A stretch of 35,810 bases of DNA from positions 1 to 35,810 of the forward strand of contig CADECW010000076.1 of the NCBI GenBank assembly GCA_902825855.1. The letters are read 5' to 3'. Of this stretch, positions 1 through 9,472 are shown one piece after another. Below the pieces are notes generated by a model. It was given only the letters and a program-made list of their open reading frames with translations, did not search any database and had not been told where the DNA came from. The stretch is from an uncultured Rhodospirillales bacterium. GTDB taxonomy: Bacteria; Pseudomonadota; Alphaproteobacteria; Reyranellales; Reyranellaceae. A program made the position numbers and the translations under genes. Position 1 is the stretch's first letter. The number at the start of each line of letters is the position of its first letter.

Positions 1-908
1 TGATCTTCATCGCCATCGTCGGCGCCCTCGGGCTTAATATCCTGGTCGGCTACACGGGCCAGATCTCGATCGGTCACGGCGCCTTCATGTCGGTCGGCGC
101 CTACACCGCGGCCAACCTCGCGGTGAAGCTCGACCTGCCGTTCTGGCTGACCTTGCCGGCCGGCGGCCTGATGGCGGCGCTGATCGGCGTCATCGTCGGA
201 ATGCCGAGCCTGCGCATCAAGGGGCTCTACCTCGCGATCGCCACGTTGGCCGGCCAGCTCATCATCGAATGGACGATCAACCGCGTGCCCGCCATCTCCG
301 GCGGCGCTCAGGCCTCGATCGAGGTCGATCGCCCCAGCCTGTTCGGGTTCGCCTTCAACACTCAGGGCCGTCTTTACTTCTTCCTGCTGTTCTTCGCGGT
401 GATCGCCATCATCGCGACCCTGAACCTGGTGCGCAGCCGCATCGGCAGGGCCTTCGTGGCGGTGCGCGACCAGGACATTGCCGCCGAGATCATCGGCATC
501 AACATCTACCGCTACAAGCTGCTGGCCTTCGCCATCTCGTCCTTCTACGCCGGCGTCTGCGGCGTGCTCTACACCTACTATTTCGGCATCGCCAACTACG
601 AGCAATTCCAGCTGATCGTGTCGATCGATTACCTCGCCATGATCATCATCGGCGGCTTGGGCTCGGTGCTGGGATCGATCTTCGGTGCGATTTTCGTCAC
701 ACTGCTGCCCATCGCCATCCGCATTTTCATGGAGAATGTCGGGTCCCTGTTCTTCACCGCGGCGGAAATGGCCAATGTGATCTCGGGGCTGCGCCTGGGC
801 GTATTCGGCGCGCTGATCATCTTCTTTCTCATCGTCGAGCCCGAAGGGCTCAATCGTCTGTGGAGGAATATCCGGAGCTATTTCCGGGTTTGGCCTTTCT
901 CCTACTAG
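1..908 (+). CDS. livM: Branched-chain amino acid ABC transporter permease LivM (5' partial)
   Basis: Inner-membrane permease of a LivKHMGF-type importer. The gene enters the window already open: codons run in frame from base 3, and the first visible residues (GLNILVGYTGQISIGHGAF) are the conserved LivM motif that lies after the first membrane helices, so only a short N-terminal part is missing. Several hydrophobic helices follow. The EAA-like cytoplasmic loop is visible around 'GRAFVAVRDQDIAAEIIGI', which would contact the ATPases, and the 'IIIGGLGSVLGSIFGA' segment is typical of the family. The stop is at 906-908. The binding-protein gene starts 31 bases later behind a good ribosome site, so they are probably one operon. 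LivH and LivG would be expected upstream, outside the window. The substrate cannot be read from the sequence; family members carry amino acids, amides, urea or aromatic acids. Confidence 0.93.
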   Translation, partial: IFIAIVGALGLNILVGYTGQISIGHGAFMSVGAYTAANLAVKLDLPFWLTLPAGGLMAALIGVIVGMPSLRIKGLYLAIATLAGQLIIEWTINRVPAISGGAQASIEVDRPSLFGFAFNTQGRLYFFLLFFAVIAIIATLNLVRSRIGRAFVAVRDQDIAAEIIGINIYRYKLLAFAISSFYAGVCGVLYTYYFGIANYEQFQLIVSIDYLAMIIIGGLGSVLGSIFGAIFVTLLPIAIRIFMENVGSLFFTAAEMANVISGLRLGVFGALIIFFLIVEPEGLNRLWRNIRSYFRVWPFSY

Positions 909-939
909 GAGCGGGGTTGTCGTTGAAAGGGAGGAACCC

Positions 940-2190
940 ATGATGAGGTTCGTTAAGAGTCTGCTGGGAGCGGCGGCAACGACCGCGGCTCTTGCCATCG
1001 GCGGGGGTCAGGCCTTCGCCCAAAAGGAAGTCATCTTCGGCCTCCAGTGCGACCGCACCGGGCCGACGGCGAACGTGGGCACCGTGTTGTGCCCCGGCTA
1101 TCAAGACTACATCGCCCTGATCAACAGCAAGGGCGGTGTCGAGGGCCACAAGATCAAGGTCATCGAGATCGACAACGAGTACAAGGTGCCGCCGGCCATC
1201 GAGGCCCATGAGCGCTTCAAGAAGGAGGGCGCGCTGGTGGAAGGCCTCTACGGCACGCCGCAGACCGCCGCGCTGAACAAGAAGCTGGAAGAGGACAAGA
1301 TCCTCGGCACGTCGCCCGGCTTCGGCACCGCCTCGGCGGCCGACGGCAAGCGCTACCCGTACACTTTCCCGATCGCGGCCAGCTACTGGTCGCAGGCCGG
1401 GGCGGCGGTGCAGTTCGCCAAGGAGCGGCTGGGTGGAAACCTGAAGGGCAAGAAGATCGCCTACGTCTACTACGACAATCCGGCAGGCAAGGAGCCGCTC
1501 GCTGTCCTCGAGGACATGCAGAAGACGGAAGGCTTCGAGATGCGCACTTTCGCCGTCCCGGCGCCGGGTCTGGAGATGGGTGCGCAGATTCTCGATATCA
1601 CCGGCCGCTTCAAGCCGGACTTTATCATCACCCATCTGTTCGGGCGCGCCCCGTCGGTCTCCATCAAGGAGCTGAAGGGCAAGGGCTTCCCGCTCAGCAA
1701 GGTGGTGGCGCTGGTGTGGGGCAGTTCCGAGGCGGACATCATCGCGGCTGGTGGCATGGGCGTGGCCGAGGGCTACAACACCATCCAGTTCGCCGGCGTC
1801 GGCAAGGACTTCGCGGCGATCAAGGACATCGAGGCCATGTACAAGGCCCAGGGCAAGCAGCCGCCGAAGGAGATGGATTCGACGGTGCTATACAACCGCG
1901 GCGTCCTCGTCGCGGCGCTGCATGTCGAGGCCCTGCGCAACGCCATCAAGGCCAAGGGCGGCGCCACGCCGAACTCGGAAGAGGTCAAGAAGGGCATGGA
2001 GTCGATCAAGGGCTTTACGCTGGGCGGCCTCGTCCCGCCGATGGAGATCACGCCGGCCGACCACGAGGGCGGCGGCTGGGTCGAGATATGGACGGTAAAG
2101 GGCGGCAAGCTCGAGCGGACCAAGGCGTGGTTCCAGGGCTATCGCGACGTGATCCAGAAGCACCTCGCGGCCGAAGCCTCGAAGTCCTGA
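940..2190 (+). CDS. ABC transporter substrate-binding protein, LivK/Peripla_BP_6 type
   Basis: A 416-residue periplasmic ligand-binding protein of the branched-chain amino acid family. The N-terminus is a classic signal peptide (MMRFVKSLLGAAATT..., hydrophobic stretch, cleavage probably after QAFA near residue 27). The mature start 'KEVIFGLQCDRTGPTANVG' matches the first beta strand and ligand loop of type I periplasmic binding proteins. The start at 940 is preceded by GGGAGG at a good distance; a second ATG follows directly at 943. The gene lies between livM and livF, so it supplies the ligand to that transporter. The ligand is unknown. In related alphaproteobacterial operons of this order the substrate is often an aromatic or short-chain acid rather than leucine, but that is inference. 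Confidence 0.92.
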   Translation: MMRFVKSLLGAAATTAALAIGGGQAFAQKEVIFGLQCDRTGPTANVGTVLCPGYQDYIALINSKGGVEGHKIKVIEIDNEYKVPPAIEAHERFKKEGALVEGLYGTPQTAALNKKLEEDKILGTSPGFGTASAADGKRYPYTFPIAASYWSQAGAAVQFAKERLGGNLKGKKIAYVYYDNPAGKEPLAVLEDMQKTEGFEMRTFAVPAPGLEMGAQILDITGRFKPDFIITHLFGRAPSVSIKELKGKGFPLSKVVALVWGSSEADIIAAGGMGVAEGYNTIQFAGVGKDFAAIKDIEAMYKAQGKQPPKEMDSTVLYNRGVLVAALHVEALRNAIKAKGGATPNSEEVKKGMESIKGFTLGGLVPPMEITPADHEGGGWVEIWTVKGGKLERTKAWFQGYRDVIQKHLAAEASKS

Positions 2191-2203
2191 AGACGTAAAA
2201 GGT

Positions 2204-2226
2204 GCGGGCGGCGATTCGCCGCCCGC
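2204..2226 (+). other. Strong intercistronic hairpin between livK-like gene and livF
   Basis: Just after the binding-protein stop, GCGGGCGGC (2204-2212) and GCCGCCCGC (2218-2226) form a perfect 9-bp GC stem with a 5-base loop; the two loop-closing bases could pair further. No T-run follows (the next bases are TTCCCTCG), and the livF start lies only 20 bases downstream. This fits a partial terminator or an mRNA-stabilising hairpin better than a full terminator. Such structures are known to raise binding-protein transcript levels over those of the ATPase in importer operons. Confidence 0.6.
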
Positions 2227-2246
2227 TTCCCTCGACGGGGCCTGCC

Positions 2247-3038
<792 letters not shown>

Positions 3039-3118
3039 GCCTGCTGTACCGCACGCTGGCGAGGGCGCGTGGCCGCGAGACCGCGCGCGGTCCGGAAGAA
3101 TATGAGCTACGCTGCGGG

Positions 3119-4150
3119 ATGCGCTCGGCCTTGGCGTTCCTGCTTCCTCTCGTGGTTGCCCTGCCGGCGGCGGGGCAGACGCCGCTCGCTCAGCAGTGCG
3201 CAGTGTTCGGCGAAGCCCAGTACCGCAAGCTCAGCCCGTCGATCGATCGCATCACAGCGCTCGAATTTCCGCCGCCGGCGTTGGAGCGGGTCGAGGCCCA
3301 GGCGGGTTCGCAGACCGTCAGCGCGGCAGTGACGATGCGCGGCAAGCTCACGTTCCGCAACGGCCCTCCGTTCGAGACGCACTTCGTCTGCCTGCTGGAT
3401 GCCCAGCGCCGGCCGCTGTTCTTCTACGCCCTGCCGGCCCTGGCAACGCGCGGGGCCCCGACACCCGTGACCCGCGGCGGAACTCCTGCGCCTCCGCTGC
3501 CGACCAACGATACGCCGACCTTGCCGCTCGGCCAGGCGCCCGCCGCGACCGAGCCGACCCGCCCGCCCTTGCCGGCAAGCGCCGTCCGGCTGCGTGGGCT
3601 GGTGCGAGACTTGGGCGGCCGCCTCCAGCTCATGCCGTGTGACGGCGCGCCGCTCACCCTGGAGGACCGCACGCCGCAGCAGGAACTCACGCGTGCCCTG
3701 CGAGAGCTGACGACGGGCAAGGAAGGCCGGCCGATGTTCGTCGAGCTCTACGGCAGCCGCGAGGTCGGGCTGGGAGCCGGCATCGCCGCCCTGGAGCTGC
3801 GCCGGGCGGCGGTCGAGACGGCCGGCTGCCGGGAGCGGTTCGACCATCGCGAATGGATCGGCTTGGGTAACGATCCGTCCTGGCGACTCGAAGTAACATC
3901 GCGAGACATGGTCATCGGCGTTCTGGGCGGCTCGCCGACATTGCGCGTGAGCCACGCCGGCCCCGAGCGGCATGACGGCGCGGTCATGTACACGTCTGCC
4001 GACGGGCCCGAGCCTGCAATCCTGATCAACGAACAGCGCTGCGTCGATTCACAATCGGGCTCGCTGTTCGCCTACTTCGTCCAGATAAGGAACGAGGGCC
4101 GGACCCTGGTCGGCTGTGCCGCGCACAATCCCGGCATGCCAGCACCCTGA
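3119..4150 (+). CDS. Secreted NlpE/COG3650-like hypothetical protein
   Basis: 343 residues with an N-terminal signal peptide (MRSALAFLLPLVVALPAAG, cleavage near residue 20) and no lipobox cysteine, so probably a soluble periplasmic protein. An N-terminal domain of about 100 residues has paired cysteines. It is followed by a Pro/Thr/Ala-rich linker (about residues 105-155) and a segment 'LRGLVRDLGGRLQLMPCDG' resembling the NlpE/COG3650 core. The C-terminal domain starts with 'WRLEVTS' and ends with 'CVDSQSGSLFAYFV...GRTLVGCA', the C-D-SG...GC pattern of COG3650 proteins. The function of that family is not established. The gene begins 80 bases after livF and ends 30 bases before the Sir2 gene. 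The start rests on the signal peptide, since only a weak ribosome site is seen. Confidence 0.65.
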   Translation: MRSALAFLLPLVVALPAAGQTPLAQQCAVFGEAQYRKLSPSIDRITALEFPPPALERVEAQAGSQTVSAAVTMRGKLTFRNGPPFETHFVCLLDAQRRPLFFYALPALATRGAPTPVTRGGTPAPPLPTNDTPTLPLGQAPAATEPTRPPLPASAVRLRGLVRDLGGRLQLMPCDGAPLTLEDRTPQQELTRALRELTTGKEGRPMFVELYGSREVGLGAGIAALELRRAAVETAGCRERFDHREWIGLGNDPSWRLEVTSRDMVIGVLGGSPTLRVSHAGPERHDGAVMYTSADGPEPAILINEQRCVDSQSGSLFAYFVQIRNEGRTLVGCAAHNPGMPAP

Positions 4151-4180
4151 ACGAGCGCCTGTAGAGTAGGAGGAGGGGAT

Positions 4181-4927
<747 letters not shown>

Positions 4928-4988
4928 CAGTCTTCGTTGCAGCACGTGATCGGACGCGGTTTAATCATCTGCTGTCGAGGAGACGAGG

Positions 4989-5993
4989 ATGAGGATCAAT
5001 CGCAGGCGCATGTTGCTCGGCGGTCTGGGCACGGCACTGGCAGCCTCACAGACGCACGCGCAGGACGTCACGTTCTTTCGCATCGCCACCGGCGGCACGG
5101 CCGGCACCTATTTCCCGATCGGCGGCCTGATCGCCAACGCCATCTCGAACCCGCCGGGCTCCCGCACCTGTGCCGACGGCGGCTCGTGTGGGGTGCCGGG
5201 TCTGGTCGCAACGGCGGTGGCCTCAAACGGCTCGGTCGCCAACGTCAGCGCCATCGCCAGCGGCTCCGCGCAGTCGGGCTTTACCCAGTCGGACATTGCC
5301 TACTGGGCGTTCAACGCCAGTGGCATCTACGAAGGTCGGCCCAAGGTCGATGTGCTGCGCGCCGTCGCCAACCTCTATCCAGAAACCTTCCATCTGGTCG
5401 CGCGCAAGGGCGCGGGAATCAAGACGATCAAGGACCTCGCGGGCAAGCGCGTCTCGCTCGATGAGCCGGGTTCGGGGACGCTGGTCGATGCCCGCCTGAT
5501 CCTGGCGGCCTATTCCCTGACCGAAAGGGACTTGAAGGCCGAGTATCTCAAGTCGCAGCAGGCGGCCGACAAGCTTAAGGACAATGCCCTCGACGCCTTC
5601 TTCAGCGTCTCGGGCTGGCCGCTGGGCGCCATCGCCGAGCTGGCAGCGACTACCGGCATCGATCTGGTGCCGATCGACGGACCGGAGGCGGAGAACCTGG
5701 TCAAGGCGTACAGCTTCTTCGCCCTCGACGAGATTCCCGAAGGTGCCTACAAGGGGGTCGCCGGCGTGAAGACGGTGAGCGTCAACGCGATCTGGGCGAC
5801 CTCGAGCAAGCAGCCCGAGCCGCTCATCTACGCCATCACCGCCGCGCTCTGGAATCCCAGCACGCGCAAGCTGCTCGATTCCGGTCACTCCAAGGGCAGG
5901 GTGATCCAGTTCGAGACGGCGACACAGGGCCTGGGCATCCCGCTGCATGCCGGGGCCGAGAAGTTCTACAAGGAGAAGGGCCTCATCAAGTAG
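4989..5993 (+). CDS. TAXI-family solute-binding protein (TRAP-type), orphan
   Basis: A 334-residue extracytoplasmic binding protein of the TAXI (TRAP-associated extracytoplasmic immunogenic) family. The signal peptide begins MRINRRRMLLGGLG and cleaves near AQD (about residue 25); the RRR-M-L-L pattern is Tat-like but not a perfect twin-arginine motif. Diagnostic motifs are 'RIATGGTAGTYFPIGG', the cysteine loop RTCADGGSCGVPGL, 'GSAQSGFTQSDI' and 'LAGKRVSLDEPGSGT'. TAXI proteins normally work with a fused DctQM-type TRAP permease, but none is next to this gene, so the partner is elsewhere or absent. A strong AGGAGACGAGG site precedes the start. Ligands of the family include glutamate and other carboxylates; the ligand here is unknown. 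Confidence 0.9.
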   Translation: MRINRRRMLLGGLGTALAASQTHAQDVTFFRIATGGTAGTYFPIGGLIANAISNPPGSRTCADGGSCGVPGLVATAVASNGSVANVSAIASGSAQSGFTQSDIAYWAFNASGIYEGRPKVDVLRAVANLYPETFHLVARKGAGIKTIKDLAGKRVSLDEPGSGTLVDARLILAAYSLTERDLKAEYLKSQQAADKLKDNALDAFFSVSGWPLGAIAELAATTGIDLVPIDGPEAENLVKAYSFFALDEIPEGAYKGVAGVKTVSVNAIWATSSKQPEPLIYAITAALWNPSTRKLLDSGHSKGRVIQFETATQGLGIPLHAGAEKFYKEKGLIK

Positions 5994-6026
5994 GCCCGAT
6001 CGGCAGCAGCGCTATCGGAGAACGTC

Positions 6027-6761
6027 ATGCGGTTGAAGGGTAAGGTCTGCGTCGTCACGGCGGCGGGGCAGGGGATTGGTGCGGCGACGGCGCGGGCGTT
6101 TGCGCGCGAGGGCTCGACGGTCTGGGCGACCGATGTAGACGAGGGCAAGCTCGCGGCGCTGAAGGGTGTCGAGGGCGTTCGCCTGCACAAGCTCGATGTT
6201 CTCGACAAGGCCGCGATCGTCGCCCTGGCCGGGGAAATCGGTGCCGTGGACGTGCTCTTCAACTGCGCGGGCTTCGTCCATCACGGTGCGGTGCTGGAGG
6301 CCTCGGACCATCAGTGGGACTTCGCCCTCAATCTCAACGTCCGCAGCATGTTCTGGACGATCCAGGCCTTCCTGCCCGGCATGCTGGAGAAGGGGGGCGG
6401 CTCGATCGTCAACATGTCGTCGGCCGCCTCGTCGGTGAAGGGCGCGGCGCTGCGCTGCATCTACGGCACCACCAAGGCGGCAGTCATCGGCCTTACCAAG
6501 TCGGTGGCGGTCGACTATGTCGCCAGGGGTGTGCGCTGCAACGCGATCTGTCCGGGCACTGTCCAGACACCGTCGCTCGACGAGCGCATTGCCTCCCTGG
6601 GCGGCGGACAGGATGCCCGGAAGTTCTTCATGCAGCGCCAACCGACCGGACGCTTCGGCTCGGCCGAGGAGATCGCCGCTCTCGCAGTTTACCTGGCCAG
6701 CGACGAAGCAGCCTTCACGACCGGTACGGTCAACGTGATCGACGGCGGGTGGAGCGTCTGA
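6027..6761 (+). CDS. SDR-family oxidoreductase, keto-deoxy-sugar-acid dehydrogenase-like
   Basis: A 244-residue classical short-chain dehydrogenase. The cofactor motif is TAAGQGIG (about 11-18), with an acidic residue after beta-2 (ATDVDE) that predicts NAD(H) preference. The NNAG-equivalent is 'NCAG', the catalytic serine sits in 'NMSSAASS', and the catalytic pair is Y-G-T-T-K (about 151-155). Overall it resembles the group with 2-keto-3-deoxy-L-fuconate dehydrogenase and the 3-hydroxybutyrate dehydrogenase BDH2. The stop is 8 bases before the ATG of the KDPG-type aldolase, so the two are surely co-transcribed. That context favours a sugar-acid substrate over hydroxybutyrate, though this is inference. 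Confidence 0.82.
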   Translation: MRLKGKVCVVTAAGQGIGAATARAFAREGSTVWATDVDEGKLAALKGVEGVRLHKLDVLDKAAIVALAGEIGAVDVLFNCAGFVHHGAVLEASDHQWDFALNLNVRSMFWTIQAFLPGMLEKGGGSIVNMSSAASSVKGAALRCIYGTTKAAVIGLTKSVAVDYVARGVRCNAICPGTVQTPSLDERIASLGGGQDARKFFMQRQPTGRFGSAEEIAALAVYLASDEAAFTTGTVNVIDGGWSV

Positions 6762-6769
6762 GCGTGGAC

Positions 6770-7390
6770 ATGTCCGCCGTCACGGCCCGGGCCCCGGTAA
6801 TCCCGGTGCTGACGATCGAGCGCCTCTCAGATGCCGTGCCGCTCGCCCGGGCACTGGTGAAAGGCGGCCTGCCGGTCCTCGAGATAACGCTTCGCACCCA
6901 AACTGCCATGGCGGCCCTGGGTGCCATCGCCAATGAGGTCCCCGACGCCGTGGTCGGGGCTGGCACGGTCCTGGAAGCTGCCCAGGTCGAGCAGATTCAG
7001 AGGCTGGGAGCCAAGTTCGCTGTCAGCCCGGGCTGTACGCCAGGCCTTGTTGCAGCGACCAGGTCCGCCGGCCTGCCGTACCTGCCCGGCGTGCAGACCG
7101 TATCGGAGGCGATGGCCCTCGCCGAGCAGGGATACCAGGTCCTGAAGTTCTTCCCGGCAGAGCCTGCGGGCGGGCTTGCTTGGCTGAAGGCGGTCGGCGG
7201 TCCGTTGGCCGGCTTGCGCTTCTGCCCGACCGGCGGAATAGGCGCCGATACAGCCCAGAGTTACCTGGCTTTGCCCAACGTCGCCTGCATCGGCGGATCG
7301 TGGATCGCGCCTGCCGCAGCGGTAGATGCCAAAGATTGGTCACAGATCGAGCGGCTGGCCGCCGCAGCCTCGAAGTACAAACGGTCCTAG
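6770..7390 (+). CDS. eda: 2-dehydro-3-deoxy-phosphogluconate (KDPG)-type aldolase
   Basis: A 206-residue class I aldolase that cleaves KDPG (or a related 2-keto-3-deoxy acid) into pyruvate and an aldehyde. Residues that fit catalysis are E38 and R42 in 'LEITLRT', the Schiff-base lysine K126 in 'VLKFFPAE', the phosphate/pyruvate loop GAGTV (63-67) and 'CPTGGI'. The ATG at 6770 is chosen; an in-frame GTG at 6764 is equally well placed relative to GGTGGAG upstream and would add two residues. The gene is tightly coupled to the SDR gene before it. Together with the KDG-type kinase (9414-10355) and the IlvD/Edd dehydratase (12060-13859) it can complete an Entner-Doudoroff-like route. Confidence 0.92.
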   Translation: MSAVTARAPVIPVLTIERLSDAVPLARALVKGGLPVLEITLRTQTAMAALGAIANEVPDAVVGAGTVLEAAQVEQIQRLGAKFAVSPGCTPGLVAATRSAGLPYLPGVQTVSEAMALAEQGYQVLKFFPAEPAGGLAWLKAVGGPLAGLRFCPTGGIGADTAQSYLALPNVACIGGSWIAPAAAVDAKDWSQIERLAAAASKYKRS

Positions 7391-7441
7391 CGTAAAGTGC
7401 GAAAAGATGCTTCAAAGGCAATGCAAGGACGGGCTGTCTTC

Positions 7442-8464
7442 ATGAAGAGTTTGACGATTGCGGCGACCCTGTTGTTGGCCGTTGTTGGTACTGCAAAGGC
7501 CGATGCGGTCCTCGTCCTCAATTCCGAGGAAGCCTCCTACAGCATCCTGAGCCGCGCCACGCGCACCGAACTGTCGCGCCATCCGGTGGGACGCGAGCCG
7601 CATCACCTGATAGTGACGCCCGACGGCAAGGAACTGCTGATCGGCTCGACCGCGACCAATGAACTGCTGGCGCTGGATGCCAAGACCGGAGAGCGGCGGC
7701 GCGTCGTCAGCAACATCATCGATCCCTACCAGCTTGGCTTCAGCGGCGACGGCAAGTGGTTCGTCACGGTCGCCTACCGTCTGGACCATGTCGACATCTT
7801 CCACGCCGACGGTTTCAAGCTCGCCGGCCGCATCTTCATCGACGGGCTGCCGAGCCACATGGCGTTCGACGCCGAATCCAAGACCGTGTTCGTGTCGCTG
7901 CAGCAGAGCGGCCGGCTTGCCGCCTTCGACCTCGCGACACAGACCCTGAAGTGGAACGTCCACGTCGGCAGCACACCGGCCGGTGTCCTCATGCTGCCCG
8001 ACAATAAACGTGTGCTGGTGGCGCTGACGGGCGAGGATGGCATCGCCATCGTCGATCCTAAGGACGGCAAGGTCACGGGCCGCCTGCAAACCGGCAAGGG
8101 CGCACACAATTTCTGGGGCAAAGGCGATGGCCGTCACTGGTTCGTAAGCAACCGGGTCGAGGGAAGCGTCTCCCTCATCGACACGCAGGACATGAAGGTC
8201 GTTGGCGTCGTGAAGGTGCCGGGCGGCCCCGACTGCATGGACATCACGGCCGACGGCAAGGAGCTTTGGGTGACCCAGCGCTTCCTGCGCCGCGTCGCCG
8301 TGGTCGATCTCGAGCAGATGAAAGTGGTCGCCAGCGTTCCCGTCGGAAAGTCGCCGCACGGCGTGTTCATGTTGAACCCGGGACCGGCCGCACCGGGATC
8401 GCCAGTGAGTCCGGCCAGCGGACCAGTGCGCGCGGTGTCGACGGGCTCCGGCGCGACGCGATAG
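7442..8464 (+). CDS. Exported YVTN-type beta-propeller repeat protein
   Basis: 340 residues with a signal peptide (MKSLTIAATLLLAVVGTAKADA). The mature part is built of beta-propeller repeats of about 40 residues, seen as recurring blocks such as 'HLIVTPDGKELLIGST', 'QLGFSGDGKWFVTVA', 'VLMLPDNKRVLVALTG' and 'CMDITADGKELWVTQR'. The tail after about residue 312 is Pro/Ser/Gly-rich and probably disordered. The start at 7442 is preceded by AAGGACGGG and gives a proper signal peptide; an upstream in-frame start at 7397 would place a non-hydrophobic stretch before it. Such proteins are periplasmic, often beside redox or metal enzymes, with no common reaction. The gene ends 12 bases before the sterol-desaturase-family gene, so the two may form an operon. 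Confidence 0.82.
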   Translation: MKSLTIAATLLLAVVGTAKADAVLVLNSEEASYSILSRATRTELSRHPVGREPHHLIVTPDGKELLIGSTATNELLALDAKTGERRRVVSNIIDPYQLGFSGDGKWFVTVAYRLDHVDIFHADGFKLAGRIFIDGLPSHMAFDAESKTVFVSLQQSGRLAAFDLATQTLKWNVHVGSTPAGVLMLPDNKRVLVALTGEDGIAIVDPKDGKVTGRLQTGKGAHNFWGKGDGRHWFVSNRVEGSVSLIDTQDMKVVGVVKVPGGPDCMDITADGKELWVTQRFLRRVAVVDLEQMKVVASVPVGKSPHGVFMLNPGPAAPGSPVSPASGPVRAVSTGSGATR

Positions 8465-8476
8465 CCGGCTGCGCCA

Positions 8477-9472
8477 ATGGGCGAGCTTACCGATCTCTGG
8501 GTTGGCGTTCAGAGCTGGCTGTTCGAGACCTTTGTCGGGCCGGTAATCTTCTGGCTTGGCCAGATGGCCTGGTATGAGCCGGCCTACAACGCCGTCGAAT
8601 TCGTCATGCTTGGGGTCCTGCAGATCGCGGTGATCGCGCTGGGCATGCGTTTCCTCGAGAAGCGCTGGCCGCTGGAGAAGCAGGGTGAGGACCGGCTGAT
8701 CGGCGTCGATCGCGTCTACACTGTCCTGAACAAGCTAGGCATCGTTCCGTTCGCGATCTTCGTCATCACCTACCCCATCTCCCAGGAGATCGAACTGCTG
8801 ATGCGGAGTTGGGGCATGGCGCCGCCGCGGCTCGAGCGACTGCTGCCGTGGCTGGGCGACAACGTGCTCGCCTCGTTCCTGGTCTATTTCGTGCTCTACG
8901 ATTTCGCGGCCTATTGGCTGCACCGCGCCCAGCATGCCGTTCCGTGCTGGTGGGCCCTGCACAGCCTGCATCACAGCCAGCGCCGCATGACGGTGTGGTC
9001 GGACGACCGCAATCATGTGCTCGACGATCTTGTGACGACGCTGGCTCTGGTGCTGTTCTCGCAGCTGGTCGGCGTGCAGCCCGGCGAGTATGTCACCATT
9101 CTGGTGGTTGGCCGGCTGGTCGAGAGCTGGAGCCACGCCAATGTCGACATGAGCTTCGGCAGGATCGGAGAGCGGCTGCTCGTAGGTCCGCGTTTCCACC
9201 GCCTGCATCACGCCCTTGCCAATCCCGAGGAGCGCCATATCCACGATCACAACTTCGCGCCGGTGTTTCCGATCTGGGACATTCTGTTCGGCACCGCGAT
9301 CTACGACGGAAAGCAGCGGCCGACGGGCGTCGACGATCCGTCGATCGACGCCGACAACGGCCGCGGCTGGCTTGCCCAACAGGTGATGGTGCTCGCTCGG
9401 TTCCTGCGGGCGATTACCCCGCGCTTCCTGCGCGCGCCATTTCAGCCCGGACTTCGGCCGCCCGCGGAATAG
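8477..9472 (+). CDS. Sterol desaturase/fatty acid hydroxylase family membrane protein
   Basis: A 331-residue integral membrane di-iron enzyme. Hydrophobic helices occupy roughly residues 10-60, 85-105 and 130-150. The eight-histidine signature is visible as HRAQH, HSLHH, HRLHH and the late HIHDHNF, which would bind two irons on the cytoplasmic face and activate oxygen. Members hydroxylate or desaturate sterols, carotenoids or fatty acyl chains; the substrate here is not readable. The gene follows the beta-propeller gene by 12 bases and its last 59 bases overlap the end of the convergent kinase gene. No clear ribosome site precedes the ATG, so translation may be coupled to the upstream gene. 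Confidence 0.88.
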   Translation: MGELTDLWVGVQSWLFETFVGPVIFWLGQMAWYEPAYNAVEFVMLGVLQIAVIALGMRFLEKRWPLEKQGEDRLIGVDRVYTVLNKLGIVPFAIFVITYPISQEIELLMRSWGMAPPRLERLLPWLGDNVLASFLVYFVLYDFAAYWLHRAQHAVPCWWALHSLHHSQRRMTVWSDDRNHVLDDLVTTLALVLFSQLVGVQPGEYVTILVVGRLVESWSHANVDMSFGRIGERLLVGPRFHRLHHALANPEERHIHDHNFAPVFPIWDILFGTAIYDGKQRPTGVDDPSIDADNGRGWLAQQVMVLARFLRAITPRFLRAPFQPGLRPPAE

